DNA of 64,000 bases from Archangium lansingense (GTDB lineage Bacteria > Myxococcota > Myxococcia > Myxococcales > Myxococcaceae), in assembly GCF_026626635.1 (NCBI RefSeq), contig NZ_JAPNKA010000001.1, positions 3,038,001 to 3,102,000 on the forward strand, given 5' to 3'. How positions within the stretch are numbered: position 1 is the stretch's first letter; each line of letters opens with the position of its first letter. Made by a program: the position numbers and the translations under genes. Below the pieces are notes generated by a model. That model did no database searches, was not told the DNA's origin, and saw nothing but the letters and a program-made list of their open reading frames with translations. Below, piece by piece: positions 47,371 through 58,970 of the stretch.

Positions 47371-47383
47371 AGTTGCCTCGTGA

Positions 47384-48826
<1,443 letters not shown>

Positions 48827-48830
48827 CGCG

Positions 48831-49520
48831 ATGGCTGGTGGCGGCCCCCGTTACGAGAAGCTCGAGAAGGCTCCGATCGACGCGGAGTCCCTCCTGCTCG
48901 ATGTGCGCAAGGAGAAGATCGACAAGGTCATCTCCCAGCGCACGCGCACCTTCACCATCGTGCTGGATCGGCTGGAGGACAGCTTCAACATCGCCGCGGT
49001 GCTGCGCACCTGCGAGGCCAATGGCCTCCAGGAGGTGCATGTCATCGTCAACCCCGCGGCGCCCTTCATGCCCAACTCGCGGGTGGGGCAGGGGTGCGAC
49101 AAGTGGCTCGATGTGAAGCTCTACAAGGACTTCGCCTCGTGCCGTGAGCACCTCAAGTCCCGAGGTTTCTCGCTGTACGCCTCGGCCATCCGCGAGGACG
49201 CCACCAGCCTCTACACGATGCGCTTCGACTCGAAGGTCGCCCTCATCTTCGGCAACGAGCGGGATGGGGTGAGCCAGGAGGTGCTGGACGGCTCGGACGG
49301 CACCTTCTGGATTCCGATGCGCGGTTTCAGCCAGAGCCTGAATATCTCCGCCGCGGCATCGGCCTGTGTTACCCGGGCCATCTCCTGGCGCGAGGAGCAC
49401 CTCGGGCGCGTGGGAGACCTCACCGAGGCGGAGGCCCAGGTGCTGCGCGACCGCTTCTATATGCTCGCTGTGAAACAGCGCCGGCGCATCTTCAAGAAGC
49501 CACCCCCCTCCAAGCCTTGA
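48831..49520 (+). CDS. TrmH/SpoU family RNA 2'-O-methyltransferase
   Basis: A 229-residue SPOUT methyltransferase. Family motifs: DSFNIAAVLRTCEANG (motif 1), VALIFGNERDGVS (motif 2) and IPMRGFSQSLNISAAASAC (motif 3), which build the SAM knot. It is closest in pattern to tRNA (Gm18) methyltransferase TrmH, including a basic C-terminal tail (VKQRRRIFKKPPPSKP). rRNA targets cannot be excluded. GGAGGT lies 9 nt before ATG 48831. It sits at the end of the rplU-rpmA-obgE block. Confidence 0.92.
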   Translation: MAGGGPRYEKLEKAPIDAESLLLDVRKEKIDKVISQRTRTFTIVLDRLEDSFNIAAVLRTCEANGLQEVHVIVNPAAPFMPNSRVGQGCDKWLDVKLYKDFASCREHLKSRGFSLYASAIREDATSLYTMRFDSKVALIFGNERDGVSQEVLDGSDGTFWIPMRGFSQSLNISAAASACVTRAISWREEHLGRVGDLTEAEAQVLRDRFYMLAVKQRRRIFKKPPPSKP

Positions 49521-49596
49521 ATGCCGGCCCGGGGGGGCCGTCTGTAGGTACAGTTGGAATCGCGGGCGGCTCGCCCGCCTGGAGAGAGCTCAAGCC

Positions 49597-50370
49597 ATGT
49601 ACCTCGAGAAGCTGCTCGTGACCCTGCTCGCCGCGCCGGTGGTTGCTCCGGTACCCACCACTGTTGCTCACCAGGTGGTTGCCCAGGCGCCCGCTCAGCC
49701 GGCCCCTGCCCCTGCGGCCCCCAAGGCGGAAGCGCCGAAGGCCACCGCGGCCCCCAAGGCCCCTGAGAAGAAGGTCGCTCCGGAGGTGAAGGAGCTGGTG
49801 GAGCGCATGCAGGCCTTCTACGAGAAGACGCAGGACTTCTCGGCCGACTTCAAGCAGGACTACAAGTACAAGGCCCTGCGGCGCACGCAGACCTCGACGG
49901 GCACGGTCATCTACAAGAAGCCGGGCCTGATGCGCTGGGAGTACCAGAAGCCCTCTACGCGCACCTTCGTGCTGGCCGGTGAGAAGGTGTACGCGTACGA
50001 CCCCGAGGCGCAGACGCTGAGCGTGGGCCGGATCGACACCAGCCAGCTCTCCGCGTCGGTGACGTTCCTCTTCGGTCAGGGGAAGCTGGCGGACGAGTTC
50101 TCCATCAGCAAGGGCGCGTGCAAGGACTGCAAGGGCACGTTGCTGGTGCTGGATCCCCTCAAGGAGGATCCGCGCTTCCGCCAGGTGCGCCTGGAGGTGG
50201 ACTCGAAGACGGCGCAGGTGCTGAAGAGCACGGTGGTGGATCCGGACGGCAGCGAGAACGCCATCGCCTTCCTCAACCTGAAGACGAACGTGGGCGTCGG
50301 GGCGGATGCCTTCAAGATCAATCCCCCCGACGGCACGCGCATCGACGACTTCACCAAGCCGCGGAAGTAG
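49597..50370 (+). CDS. lolA: Outer-membrane lipoprotein carrier protein LolA
   Basis: A 257-residue periplasmic chaperone that carries lipoproteins from LolCDE to the outer membrane. It has a signal segment (LEKLLVTLLAAPVVAPV), an Ala/Pro/Lys spacer to about 60, and the LolA half-barrel (ELVERMQAFYEKTQDFSADFKQ, GTVIYKKPGLMRWEYQKP, ADAFKINPPDGTRIDDF). The spacer is longer than in E. coli LolA. It lies directly before the lipoprotein gene at 50374 (3 bp). Confidence 0.93.
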   Translation: MYLEKLLVTLLAAPVVAPVPTTVAHQVVAQAPAQPAPAPAAPKAEAPKATAAPKAPEKKVAPEVKELVERMQAFYEKTQDFSADFKQDYKYKALRRTQTSTGTVIYKKPGLMRWEYQKPSTRTFVLAGEKVYAYDPEAQTLSVGRIDTSQLSASVTFLFGQGKLADEFSISKGACKDCKGTLLVLDPLKEDPRFRQVRLEVDSKTAQVLKSTVVDPDGSENAIAFLNLKTNVGVGADAFKINPPDGTRIDDFTKPRK

Positions 50371-50373
50371 CCT

Positions 50374-51822
50374 GTGCGGAGCGCGCGACTCGGGGCCCTG
50401 CTGCTGTTGCTCGCCGGGTGTCACCGGGGGGCGGGCCCCGCCGCGCCCGAGGCCCCGGGCAGTCTCGCGGGCCAGACGCTGCCCCTGCTGCCCTCGCCCA
50501 ACTTGAGGCTCGTGGTGGAGGGCCAGTTGAACGGGCGCCCGGTGCCGGTGGTGATGGATGTGGCCCGGGCGCTCTCCGCGGTGTCCTCGGCCTGCTGGGA
50601 TGAGAAGCGGCCTCCTCCTCCCGTGGTGGGCTCGGCGCGCGTGCCGGACGTCTATGCCGTCCCAGGAGGCCTGCGGGACTGGCCGCTGATTCGCCTGTCG
50701 GGTCTGCGCGTGGGCGGTGTTCCCTTGGGGCCTCGGGGCATAGGGCTCACCGACGAGCGCGCCTGTGCGGTGACGCTAGGGGCTGACGTGCTCTCCGCCT
50801 ATGCCTTCACGGTGGACCCGCTGCGGCGCGAGGTGACCTTCGAGAAATCGCGCCCGCGCGCGGAACACCTGGTTGAAGCGACTGCTCCTGGCTCGGACTC
50901 GGCCGAGGAGGTGCACCGGCTCGAGCTCGCGAGAGACCCAGTGGGCGACTGGCCTCTGCTGGTGGCGCGGGTGACGCAGGGGGAGTTGGCGCTCACGGGT
51001 CCCTTCGTGTTGGGCTCGCGCGAGCCCTTCTCACGGCTCGCCATGGGGGCCGCGGAGGCGCAGGGACTCCAACCGCTGGAGACGGCCGCCAACCTGCCGC
51101 CGAGGGCCTACCTGGTGGATGCGGTGGAGGTGACCTCGGGCGTGGGCGTGAGTCCCATGGTGCTGGAGGCCGGGGTGGGGTGGAGGAACCCAACCACTCT
51201 GGGCCGGCTGGGGCCAGACGTCTGGGGCCGCTTCCGTACCACGGTGGATGTGCAGGGCGACACGTTGGTGTTGCGACGGCCGCGCGTGCAGACCGTCGAC
51301 GGCCGTCAGCGCTGCGCACGTCCGGGCTCCCAGAATCCCGAGGAGGCGCGCGAGGAGTCCTGCTTCGGGTTGCACGTGCGGCGGGGGGCGGACGGGCGGG
51401 TGGCCCTCACGGGGGCGGTGTTCCGCGACCTGCCCGAGGGCGGGCGACTGCACCTGGAGCTACTGGGCGAGGACGGCAAGCCGTTGACGCAGGACTGCCA
51501 GGTGGGCTTCTCGTTCTCGCCGACGAGCCGGGGCGTGACGACGCAGCACCTGGTGCCATGGCCCAGGCTGGCGCAGTCGATGCCCGAGTGCAGTGAGGCC
51601 CTGAAGTCGGTGCACGGGTACGCGCTGGCGCTGTTCGAGGAAGGGCAGTTCCAGGAGTGCCCGAATGCCTGCATCTTCGTGCACCAGGGGAGCACTCGGC
51701 GCACGCTCTGCGAGTGCCAGCCGACGCCACTGGGAGACGCGGTGGCCACGCCTCAGCGAAGCAAGACGTCGAAGCCGCCGACGAAGAAGGAGCGCGAGCA
51801 GGAGCCCGAGGATCCGAAGTAG
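50374..51822 (+). CDS. Lipoprotein with degenerate retropepsin-like domain
   Basis: A 482-residue lipoprotein (GTG 50374, leader LGALLLLLAGC). Residues about 45-165 have the pattern of single-lobe aspartic protease-like domains: NLRLVVEGQLNGRPVPVVMDVARALSAVS where the usual text is D-T-G-A, then LGADVLSAYAFTVDPLRREVTF. Here the catalytic D-T/S-G reads D-V-A, so hydrolytic activity is doubtful. The C-terminal half has many Cys (CARPGSQ, ESCFG, DCQVG, ECPNACIF, LCEC). It may be an outer-membrane factor linked to lolA. Function unknown. Confidence 0.78.
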   Translation: MRSARLGALLLLLAGCHRGAGPAAPEAPGSLAGQTLPLLPSPNLRLVVEGQLNGRPVPVVMDVARALSAVSSACWDEKRPPPPVVGSARVPDVYAVPGGLRDWPLIRLSGLRVGGVPLGPRGIGLTDERACAVTLGADVLSAYAFTVDPLRREVTFEKSRPRAEHLVEATAPGSDSAEEVHRLELARDPVGDWPLLVARVTQGELALTGPFVLGSREPFSRLAMGAAEAQGLQPLETAANLPPRAYLVDAVEVTSGVGVSPMVLEAGVGWRNPTTLGRLGPDVWGRFRTTVDVQGDTLVLRRPRVQTVDGRQRCARPGSQNPEEAREESCFGLHVRRGADGRVALTGAVFRDLPEGGRLHLELLGEDGKPLTQDCQVGFSFSPTSRGVTTQHLVPWPRLAQSMPECSEALKSVHGYALALFEEGQFQECPNACIFVHQGSTRRTLCECQPTPLGDAVATPQRSKTSKPPTKKEREQEPEDPK

Positions 51823-51850
51823 CGGAACGGCGCTATAAGGGGCCCGGAAC

Positions 51851-53317
51851 ATGTCCCAAGAGCCGCAGGCCGCACCCGTCTCCTCACACGAGCCCTGGAA
51901 GACCGTCATCCTGCTGGTGGCCTGGGGGTGCTTCGCCGCCTGGTGCATGAACGGCATTCCTCCCTCCGTCGATCTGCCCGCCCACGCGGCCCAGATGCAG
52001 ACGCTCGCGGAGCTTGTCCGGGGCAATCCCCAGGTGTCTGCCTTGTACGAGGCGCACATCCCGCTCGGTTATGGGCTGCCCATCTGGCTCTTCCTGCCGG
52101 TGACGCTGCTGACGAATGGGGCTTTCGCGGCGCGTCTGGCCGCCTGGACGGGATTGATGCTCTTCCCCCTGTCCCACCTGGCGTTCGCGCGTGTCCTGCG
52201 CCGGCCCTCGTGGACAGTGGTGTTCGGGTTCCCGCTCGCCTTCAACATCTCCTACTGGTTCGGCTTCCTGCCGAGCTTCTTCTCCCTGCCGCTCGCCTTG
52301 CTCTCGCTCGCGCTCTACCTGCACGCGCTGCGCGGCACCGGGCGCGCGGTGGGCGCGGTGGGCGCGGTGGTGGGGCTCGCGCTCCTGTCCACGGCGGCAA
52401 TGCTCTCGCACCTGGTTGCCTTCGGGGCTCTCTGTGTCGGCGTGGCCGCGCTCGCGCTCACCTCCGACTCCCGGCGCCGGGCGGTGGGGCTCGCCGCCGC
52501 GGGCCTGGCGCTTCCCCTGGCCCTCTGTGCGGCCCGCGTGGTGACGCTCGCATCCAGAGCCGTCACTCCCGGCAACCACCTACCCACGGACTACGGGTGG
52601 GGCTCTCACTTCAACTGGCTCCTGCGCAACTACCGCCCCGAGGGCCGTCTCGCCGTCGTGGGCCCGGTGCTGATCACACTGGTCTTCGTCGTGGCGTACC
52701 TGCGCCACCGCCGTGAGGAGCCCCGGGCGCCGTGGTTGCTCTTCCTCTCGCTGGGGGCCCTCTTCCTGGTGACGCCCAAGGCGATCTCGGGCGCTTGGCT
52801 CATCCACGTGCGCCTGCCTGTCCTCGCGGGCGTTGTGGCCCTCGTGCTGGTGGACCCGGCGCGCATTGCCCGGCCGGTGCGGGCCCTGATGCTGCTCGTG
52901 GTGGTGGCCTCGCTCGCCGAGACGGCGCGCTACCACTGGCGCTTCAAGCAGGAGGTGGAGGGACTCGAGACGCTGGTGGCGAGTCCTCCGCCACCGGGGG
53001 TGCACGGCTACCTCTCGCTCGCCGGGAACCGGTCTCGAGGCAGCCGCCTCGTCTACCTGGAGCACCTCGGGCAGTGGTGGACGGCCACCCAGGGCGGGGT
53101 GGGGCACCACTTCTTCGCCGATGCGGACCACCTGCCGGTGCGCTTCCGCCCAGGTCGATCGCTGCCGATGTGGATGGACGCCAGCTCCGTCTCCGTGGAG
53201 CAGGTGGCTCCCTTCAACAGCCTCCTGGTGTACGGGGATGGGTCGTTGCCCGGGGCCCTCGCGGGCTTCGAGGAGACCGGGCGCGCGGGCTCGTGGCGCC
53301 GCCTGGAGCGGCGCTGA
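51851..53317 (+). CDS. Polytopic membrane protein, GT-C-like
   Basis: A 488-residue protein with about ten to eleven hydrophobic segments followed by a soluble C-terminal region (from about 375: HGYLSLAGNRSRGSRLVYLEHL...). The first extracytoplasmic loop has an Asp (GIPPSVDLPAHAAQM), as in GT-C enzymes. The general plan resembles the 9288 protein, but I see no clear sequence identity. Third gene of a possible lolA operon, 28 bp after the previous stop. Confidence 0.7.
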   Translation: MSQEPQAAPVSSHEPWKTVILLVAWGCFAAWCMNGIPPSVDLPAHAAQMQTLAELVRGNPQVSALYEAHIPLGYGLPIWLFLPVTLLTNGAFAARLAAWTGLMLFPLSHLAFARVLRRPSWTVVFGFPLAFNISYWFGFLPSFFSLPLALLSLALYLHALRGTGRAVGAVGAVVGLALLSTAAMLSHLVAFGALCVGVAALALTSDSRRRAVGLAAAGLALPLALCAARVVTLASRAVTPGNHLPTDYGWGSHFNWLLRNYRPEGRLAVVGPVLITLVFVVAYLRHRREEPRAPWLLFLSLGALFLVTPKAISGAWLIHVRLPVLAGVVALVLVDPARIARPVRALMLLVVVASLAETARYHWRFKQEVEGLETLVASPPPPGVHGYLSLAGNRSRGSRLVYLEHLGQWWTATQGGVGHHFFADADHLPVRFRPGRSLPMWMDASSVSVEQVAPFNSLLVYGDGSLPGALAGFEETGRAGSWRRLERR

Positions 53318-53323
53318 GAGGGC

Positions 53324-55732
53324 TCACCCTTCCGAGCGGAGCGCTTCGTGGGGCGGTACGCGCAGCGCGCGCCGGGCGGGCAGCCAGCTCGCGAGTAGCG
53401 CCACGGCCCCGAGCAGTGCGGGCACCGCCATGAAGGTGACGGCGTCGAGCGCCCCCACTCCATGGAGCATGCTGGACAGGCCGCGGGCGAGCACGACCGC
53501 TCCTCCCAGGCCCAGGGCCACACCGGCAGCGGCGAGTCGCAGGCCTCGCCCCACCACCAACCACAGCACCTGATTGTCCCTCGCGCCCAGGGCGATGCGG
53601 ATGCCCATCTCGCGGGTGCGCTGGCTCACCGAGTACGCCAGCACGCCGTACAACCCCAGCCCCGCCAGCCCCAATCCCAGCACGGCGATGGCCGACAACA
53701 GTGCCCCCATCACCCGTGTGCGCCCGAGGCTCGCATCCACCAGGTCTTCCATGGTGCGCACCTGGATGAGCGGCACATTCGGATCCACCGCGCGCAATTG
53801 CTCGCGCAGGATGGGGGCAAGCGCCTCCGCGTCCTGCGTGGAGCGCACCGCGAGCAGCATGCGCAGCACGGAGAACTGTCCCATCGGCATGTACACCTCG
53901 GAGGACGGCGCCTCGCCGAGGCTGTCGTGGTGCACGTCGCTCACCACGCCCACCACCTCGCGGAAGGACTCTCCGTCGAGCGCCAGCCGCACCCGCTGCC
54001 CCAGCGCCTTCCCCCCGGGGAAATAGCGCCGTGCGAAGGCCTCGTTGACGACCAGGACCGGGGGCGAGCCCGCACCATCCATGGCCTCGACGAGCCGCCC
54101 CGCCTTCAACGGAATCCCCATCGTGACGAAGTAATCCTCGCTCGCCGTGCGGAAGTTGGTGAGCTCGCGGGCATCAGCCACCGAGTCGGGCTCGCCCGGC
54201 AGAAGCACCGGCGCGACACCCGTGCGACCCCACAGCGGCACCGTGCTGGATACGCCCGCGGACTGCACCCCGGGCAGCGCCCGCACCCGCTCCAGCAGCT
54301 CCGAGAAGAAGAGTCGCTGGCGCTCGTCGTCCAGGTACTTGTCCTTGGACAGGTACATGTTCGCGATGGTGACGCCCCGAGGCTCGAAGCCCAGCGGCAC
54401 CGTCTGCAGCGAATGAAGGGTGCGCAGCATCAACCCCGCTCCCACCAATGGAACGAGCGCCAGCGCCACCTGCGCGATCACCAGCAGAGCCATCGCACCG
54501 CCGCGCCCCGTGGCGCCCCGGCCTCCTCGCAGTCCTCCGAGCACCCCACGTCCATCGGCCCGAGCCGCCCTCAATGCAGGCACCAACCCGAACAAGAGGC
54601 TGGTGAGCAGGGACAGGCCGGCGGCGATGGTCAGCACGTGCCCATCCAGCCGCGCCGCTTCCGGTGACAGCACCTCGGGAGGCACCAGGGCCCGCATCAA
54701 GTCCATTCCCCACAGTGCGAGCAACAGGCCCGCGGCCCCACCGAGGAGCGCCATCAGCCCGCTCTCCACGAGGAACTGCCGCATCAACTGCAACCGGCTC
54801 GCGCCCAGGGCGGCACGCACGGAGACCTCCCGCTCGCGAGCGCTGGCGCGGGCCAGCATCAGGTTGGCCACGTTGGCGCAGGCCACGAGCAGCACCAGGG
54901 CCATGATTCCCGCCAGCAACCAGAGTTGCTGCCGAGAGCCCTCCACCACATGGGCGTGCAGCGGCATCACACGCACCCCCGGCGCCTCCCCGGCGTACTC
55001 GGGCTCGCGCACCAGGGCCGCGGCCAGTCCCTCCAGCTCCGTCCGCGCCTGCTCCACCGAAATACCGGGCCGCAGCCGCCCCACCACGCGCATGAAGATG
55101 TGCCGGGGGCCGCCCTCCGTCTCAGCCGGGTTGGGGGCCAGGGGCTTCCACAGGTCCACATCGGGCGCGAAACGGAAGGAGGCGGGCAGCACTCCCACCA
55201 CCGTGTGGGGCTGTCCGTTGAGGGTGAGCGTCCGGCCCACGACGTCCCGGCTTCCCCCGAAGCGGCGCTGCCACAGCCCATGCGAGAGCATCACCACGAG
55301 ATCCCTCCCGGGCACCTCCATCTCCGCGCCGAAGGCCTGCCCGAGCACCGGCCTCACTCCCAGCAGGGGCAGCAGACCGGCCGTCGCGCGTGCCGCGAAG
55401 ACCCGGTCCGCGGCCCCCTCTCCGGTGAGCGTGAAATCCGTCAGGGTGATTCCCTCGAGGCCCTGGAAGGCATGAGTACGCTCACGCCAGGCCTGCAGGG
55501 ACAGATAGGACACCCCTCCACGCTCGCGCTGGGGCGTGGACTGGAACAGGCGCACGAGCTGCTCTGGCTCGGAGTAGGGCAGGGGCCGCAGCACCACCTG
55601 GTAGACGACGCTGAAGACGGCGGTGGCGCCGCCGATGGCCAGGGCGAGTGTGGCCACCACCACCAGCGTGAAGGCGAGCTCGCGCCGCATCTGGCGCAGG
55701 GAGAAGCGCACATCCTGGAGGAGCTGGGACAT
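53324..55732 (-). CDS. ADOP-type ABC transporter permease (MacB/FtsX fold)
   Basis: An 802-residue permease with two FtsX-like units. Each has a large periplasmic part (MacB-PCD: VVYQVVLRPLPYSEPEQLVRLFQ... in the first) and the permease helices. The N-terminal DVRFSLRQMRRELAFTLVVVATLALAIGGATAVFSVV is the family mark of ADOP proteins (TIGR03434), which usually lack an adjacent ATPase, as here. They may export peptides or lipids with an ATPase encoded elsewhere. The last helices (about 710-790) end in RRALRVPPHEALRSEG, also typical. Convergent with the 51851 gene (6 bp). Confidence 0.9.
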   Translation of the reverse strand: MSQLLQDVRFSLRQMRRELAFTLVVVATLALAIGGATAVFSVVYQVVLRPLPYSEPEQLVRLFQSTPQRERGGVSYLSLQAWRERTHAFQGLEGITLTDFTLTGEGAADRVFAARATAGLLPLLGVRPVLGQAFGAEMEVPGRDLVVMLSHGLWQRRFGGSRDVVGRTLTLNGQPHTVVGVLPASFRFAPDVDLWKPLAPNPAETEGGPRHIFMRVVGRLRPGISVEQARTELEGLAAALVREPEYAGEAPGVRVMPLHAHVVEGSRQQLWLLAGIMALVLLVACANVANLMLARASAREREVSVRAALGASRLQLMRQFLVESGLMALLGGAAGLLLALWGMDLMRALVPPEVLSPEAARLDGHVLTIAAGLSLLTSLLFGLVPALRAARADGRGVLGGLRGGRGATGRGGAMALLVIAQVALALVPLVGAGLMLRTLHSLQTVPLGFEPRGVTIANMYLSKDKYLDDERQRLFFSELLERVRALPGVQSAGVSSTVPLWGRTGVAPVLLPGEPDSVADARELTNFRTASEDYFVTMGIPLKAGRLVEAMDGAGSPPVLVVNEAFARRYFPGGKALGQRVRLALDGESFREVVGVVSDVHHDSLGEAPSSEVYMPMGQFSVLRMLLAVRSTQDAEALAPILREQLRAVDPNVPLIQVRTMEDLVDASLGRTRVMGALLSAIAVLGLGLAGLGLYGVLAYSVSQRTREMGIRIALGARDNQVLWLVVGRGLRLAAAGVALGLGGAVVLARGLSSMLHGVGALDAVTFMAVPALLGAVALLASWLPARRALRVPPHEALRSEG

Positions 55733-55842
55733 GGGGATGGACTGGCCCGTGCAACTCTAGCGCCACCCCTCGGCCTACGGCATGGCCCGCCCCCGGGCGC
55801 CAGAGCGTGTCCGGATGTGACACGCGGCATCCCAGAAGCGAA

Positions 55843-55884
55843 CAGGCCCGGGCTCCTCGTGGCTTCGAGGAGACACCGGGCCTG
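55843..55884 (-). terminator. Terminator hairpin after rimO
   Basis: Outer arms CAGGCCCGG / CCGGGCCTG (55843-55851, 55876-55884) and inner arms CTCCTCG / CGAGGAG (55853-55859, 55866-55872) are all perfect. It begins 26 nt after the rimO stop on the minus strand and separates that operon from the ADOP gene. Confidence 0.7.
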
Positions 55885-55910
55885 GCGACTTCATGGGTGC
55901 TCGGGAGACG

Positions 55911-57323
55911 TCAGCGCTGCGACGTCACCACGGGCATGGGGAAGGACTCGCGGGGCTTGAGCACGCGGTCCTTCGGGTTGGGGCGCTCGACCACCTTGGC
56001 GATCAGGTCGTAGTCGTGCGCCTCCGTCACCTCCACGGTGACGAACTCGCCCGGGTAGGCCAGACCGTCGTTGATGTAGACCAGACCGTCGATCTCCGGC
56101 GCCTGGCCCTCGTAGCGGCCCACCAGCAGGTGCTCGGACTCCTCGCTCGGGCCCTCCACCAGCACTTCAATCCGCTGCCCCACGAGCTTCTTGTTCTGCT
56201 CGCGGTTGATGCGCTTCTGGATGGCCATCACCTCGCGCCAGCGGCGCTCGATGGTCTGCTTCGGCACCTTGTTCTCGTAATCGTACGCCGCCGTGCCTTC
56301 CTCGTCCGAGTACTGGAACACACCGAGCCGCTCGAAGCGCTGCTCCTTCACGAACTCCTTGAGCAGCTCGAAGTCCTCCTCGGTCTCGCCCGGCAGGCCG
56401 ACGATCATCGAGGTGCGCATCACCAGCCCCGGCACCCGGGCGCGCAGCTTCGTCAGCAGCTCCTTGAGGAACTTGCTGTCCCGGCCACGCTTCATCGACA
56501 GCAGCAGCTTGTCGCTGGCGTGCTGCAGCGGCATGTCCAGGTAGCGGGCGATCTTCTTCTCCGTCGCCATCAGCTCGATGAGCTCGTCGGTGAAGACGCG
56601 CGGGTAGGCGTAGTGCAGGCGGATCCACTTCACGTCCACCTTCACCAGCTCGCGCAGCAGATCATGCAGCTTGGGCTTGCCGGGCAGGTCATGCCCGTAG
56701 GCCGTCAGGTCCTGCGCCACGAGGTTCAGCTCCTGCACGCCCTGCTCGGAGAGGCGCTGGGCCTCGGTGACGACGTCCGCGATGGGGCGCGAGCGCTGGC
56801 CACCGCGCAGCGTGGGGATGATGCAGAAGGCGCACGCGTTGTCGCAGCCCTCGGAGATCTTCAGGTATGCCGTGTAGGACGGCATCGAGTTCTCACGCGG
56901 CGTCTGCGCGTCGTGGATGTAGTCCGGGTCCGGAATCACCTGGCGCGGGCTGGCCTCGGCGGCGAGCAGATCTCCAATCTGCGCATAGGCGCTCGTGCCC
57001 AGGAAGTGGTCCACCTCGGGCATCTCCTTGGAGAGCTCGGCGCCGTAGCGCTGCGAGAGGCAACCGGTGACGACGAGGGTGCTGCACTCCCCCGACTTCT
57101 TGTACTCGGCCATCTCCAGGATGGAGTCCACGGACTCCTGCTTGGCGGGCCCGATGAAGGCACAGGTATTGACGACGATGACCTGGGCCTCGGCGGGGTC
57201 CTGCACCAGCGAGTAACCCCGCTGCTTGAGGGTGCCGAGCATCACCTCGGAGTCCACCCGGTTCTTCGGGCAGCCGAGGGTCATCATGTAGAGGCTCTTG
57301 GTCTCTTGGGGGGTCTTCTGCAC
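55911..57323 (-). CDS. rimO: Ribosomal protein S12 methylthiotransferase RimO
   Basis: A 470-residue radical SAM enzyme that methylthiolates Asp of S12. The N-terminal UPF0004 domain has three Cys ([36 protein letters not shown]) for an auxiliary [4Fe-4S] cluster. The radical SAM motif is C-x3-C-x2-C (CDNACAFC). A TRAM domain ends the protein. [11 protein letters not shown] favours RimO over MiaB. The start GTG 57323 lies 5 nt after the upstream stop; a frame to 57374 overlaps that gene. Last gene of the RNase J-YajQ-CBM9 operon. Confidence 0.94.
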   Translation of the reverse strand: MQKTPQETKSLYMMTLGCPKNRVDSEVMLGTLKQRGYSLVQDPAEAQVIVVNTCAFIGPAKQESVDSILEMAEYKKSGECSTLVVTGCLSQRYGAELSKEMPEVDHFLGTSAYAQIGDLLAAEASPRQVIPDPDYIHDAQTPRENSMPSYTAYLKISEGCDNACAFCIIPTLRGGQRSRPIADVVTEAQRLSEQGVQELNLVAQDLTAYGHDLPGKPKLHDLLRELVKVDVKWIRLHYAYPRVFTDELIELMATEKKIARYLDMPLQHASDKLLLSMKRGRDSKFLKELLTKLRARVPGLVMRTSMIVGLPGETEEDFELLKEFVKEQRFERLGVFQYSDEEGTAAYDYENKVPKQTIERRWREVMAIQKRINREQNKKLVGQRIEVLVEGPSEESEHLLVGRYEGQAPEIDGLVYINDGLAYPGEFVTVEVTEAHDYDLIAKVVERPNPKDRVLKPRESFPMPVVTSQR

Positions 57324-57328
57324 AGCGC

Positions 57329-58453
57329 TTACCGCTTTCCGAGTTCGGTCCGCTCGAAGTGGTCTCCACTCCAAGCAAAGTTGATGGTCGGGCCGTTCGA
57401 GTAACCAATGCTCAACGCGCCCTCTTCATCGAGCACTACAGAGGTGGCTCGTCCCAGCGCACACGTAGCGGCCGGCCATTCGAGCACCCGTTGCGCTGTC
57501 TTCCCCTTCACCAGGTAGAGGCCGAGGCGCAATTCCTTGTCCGAGTCACATGTGCCGGCCGAGGTGTAGGGGTTGTCGCCCGACAACACCACCAGCAGGG
57601 TCTTTCCATTCGGCAGCATGAGCGTTTCCGGGACATTCACCCCGGCCGACGCCGCATTCACCGTGCTGGGGGCCACCAGCACCTCCAGCAGATCAGGCGT
57701 CAGGGGCTCGTCCGCCTCCACCCAGTCCGGGTAGTGGAGGACGCCATAGCCCAACCAGCCGTCCGGCTGCCCCTCGAGCGCGATCACTCCCTTGGGCGGC
57801 TTCAGCTTGAGGCCCTTGCGGAAGTCGTCTGGCAGCCGGAGGGCCTCGCCCACCATGCCGCCGTCCTTGCAGTTGGAGACGGCCGGGGGCTTGGAGCCCG
57901 CCGCGTCCACGTCCTCGTAGGTGAGGCACAGATCGAGGACGAGCGGATCCTCGGCGGGGAAGCGCGGCAGGGCGCGGGCGGGGATGGCCACCTCGAGTGC
58001 CAGGGTGTTGTCCTGACGCTGCACGCCCACCTCCACCAGCTGCTGGGCGAACCGGGAGGTGCCGCTCTCCGGCGGTGAGGCGCGCTTGCCATCGAAGGCG
58101 AAGCGGAAGACATGGCCGGTGGCGGTGGCTCCGGCGTCCGGGAAGAAGAGGGAGAGGGTGAGCAGATCTCCCGCCTGGAGCTGATCATCCGTGGCCTCCA
58201 CCCCCACGTAGAGGGTGTCCTTGCGCCACCCGGCCCGGGCGGTGAAGGAGGCGCTCGCGTCCACGGAGGCAGGCGGCTTGAGGGTGAGCGAGGAGGAGAA
58301 GTCCTTGAGCTTGCCGTCGAGCTTGGGCGCGCGCGACAGCGAGGGCACGGACTTCACCGGGCGGGGCTTCGGGGGGGCCTGCTCCTGCTCCTGGGCGAAG
58401 GCGGCCCCGGGGATGAGCGCCGCGAGGAGGGCAGAGACGACGAGTGAGCGCAC
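57329..58453 (-). CDS. Exported protein with CBM9-like domain
   Basis: A 374-residue protein with a signal peptide ([15 protein letters not shown]). Residues about 40-200 resemble CBM9-like beta-sandwiches: [17 protein letters not shown], then [21 protein letters not shown]. The C-terminal half ([20 protein letters not shown]..., [21 protein letters not shown]) is beta-rich. It may bind carbohydrate. The start is GTG 58453, 2 nt after the yajQ stop, so its translation is coupled to that gene. Its place between RNA-related genes is odd. Confidence 0.78.
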   Translation of the reverse strand: MRSLVVSALLAALIPGAAFAQEQEQAPPKPRPVKSVPSLSRAPKLDGKLKDFSSSLTLKPPASVDASASFTARAGWRKDTLYVGVEATDDQLQAGDLLTLSLFFPDAGATATGHVFRFAFDGKRASPPESGTSRFAQQLVEVGVQRQDNTLALEVAIPARALPRFPAEDPLVLDLCLTYEDVDAAGSKPPAVSNCKDGGMVGEALRLPDDFRKGLKLKPPKGVIALEGQPDGWLGYGVLHYPDWVEADEPLTPDLLEVLVAPSTVNAASAGVNVPETLMLPNGKTLLVVLSGDNPYTSAGTCDSDKELRLGLYLVKGKTAQRVLEWPAATCALGRATSVVLDEEGALSIGYSNGPTINFAWSGDHFERTELGKR

Positions 58454-58455
58454 GG

Positions 58456-58953
58456 CTAGTCCCGGAAATTGGTGAACTGCATGTCGAGCTGCAGCCGGTC
58501 CGCTTCCTTGCGGAAGAGCGCCATGGCGGCCTGCAGGTCATCCTTGTTCTTGCCCGTCACGCGGAGCTGATCCGCCTGGATGGAGCCCTGGACCTTCATC
58601 TTGGAGTCCTTGAGCAGCTTCACCAGTTCCTTGGACTTCTCCACCGGGATGCCCTGCTGCAGCTTGATGAGCTGCTTCACGTTGGACAGGCCCGTCTTCT
58701 CGATGGGCTCGTACTCCAGCGCCAGCAGCGAGATGCCGCGTTTGGCCAGCTTGCTGAGGAGGACTTCCTTGGCGGCCTGGACCTTGTCCTCGCTGTTGGC
58801 CTTCACCGTGATGGAGGTTTTATCCGGCGCGAGCACGATGTCCCCGTTGACGCCCTGGAAGTCGTAACGGGTGGAGATCTCCTTCTTGGCCTGGTTGACC
58901 GCGTTGTCGAGCTCGGCGATATCGATTTTGGAGACGACGTCGAAGGAAGGCAT
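58456..58953 (-). CDS. yajQ: YajQ family nucleotide-binding protein
   Basis: A 165-residue protein of normal length. The conserved MPSFDVVSKIDIAELDNAVNQ start and the internal repeat of ferredoxin-like domains with basic residues (TRYDFQG...TITVKANSEDKVQAAKEVL) are present. Homologues bind cyclic di-GMP (Xanthomonas) or RNA and GTP. ATG 58953 fits the family; a GTG at 58974 overlaps the RNase J stop (GTGA) and would add seven residues. Downstream of RNase J, it may link decay or translation to a nucleotide signal. Confidence 0.93.
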   Translation of the reverse strand: MPSFDVVSKIDIAELDNAVNQAKKEISTRYDFQGVNGDIVLAPDKTSITVKANSEDKVQAAKEVLLSKLAKRGISLLALEYEPIEKTGLSNVKQLIKLQQGIPVEKSKELVKLLKDSKMKVQGSIQADQLRVTGKNKDDLQAAMALFRKEADRLQLDMQFTNFRD

Positions 58954-58970
58954 GGCAGTTCGCGCCCTTA

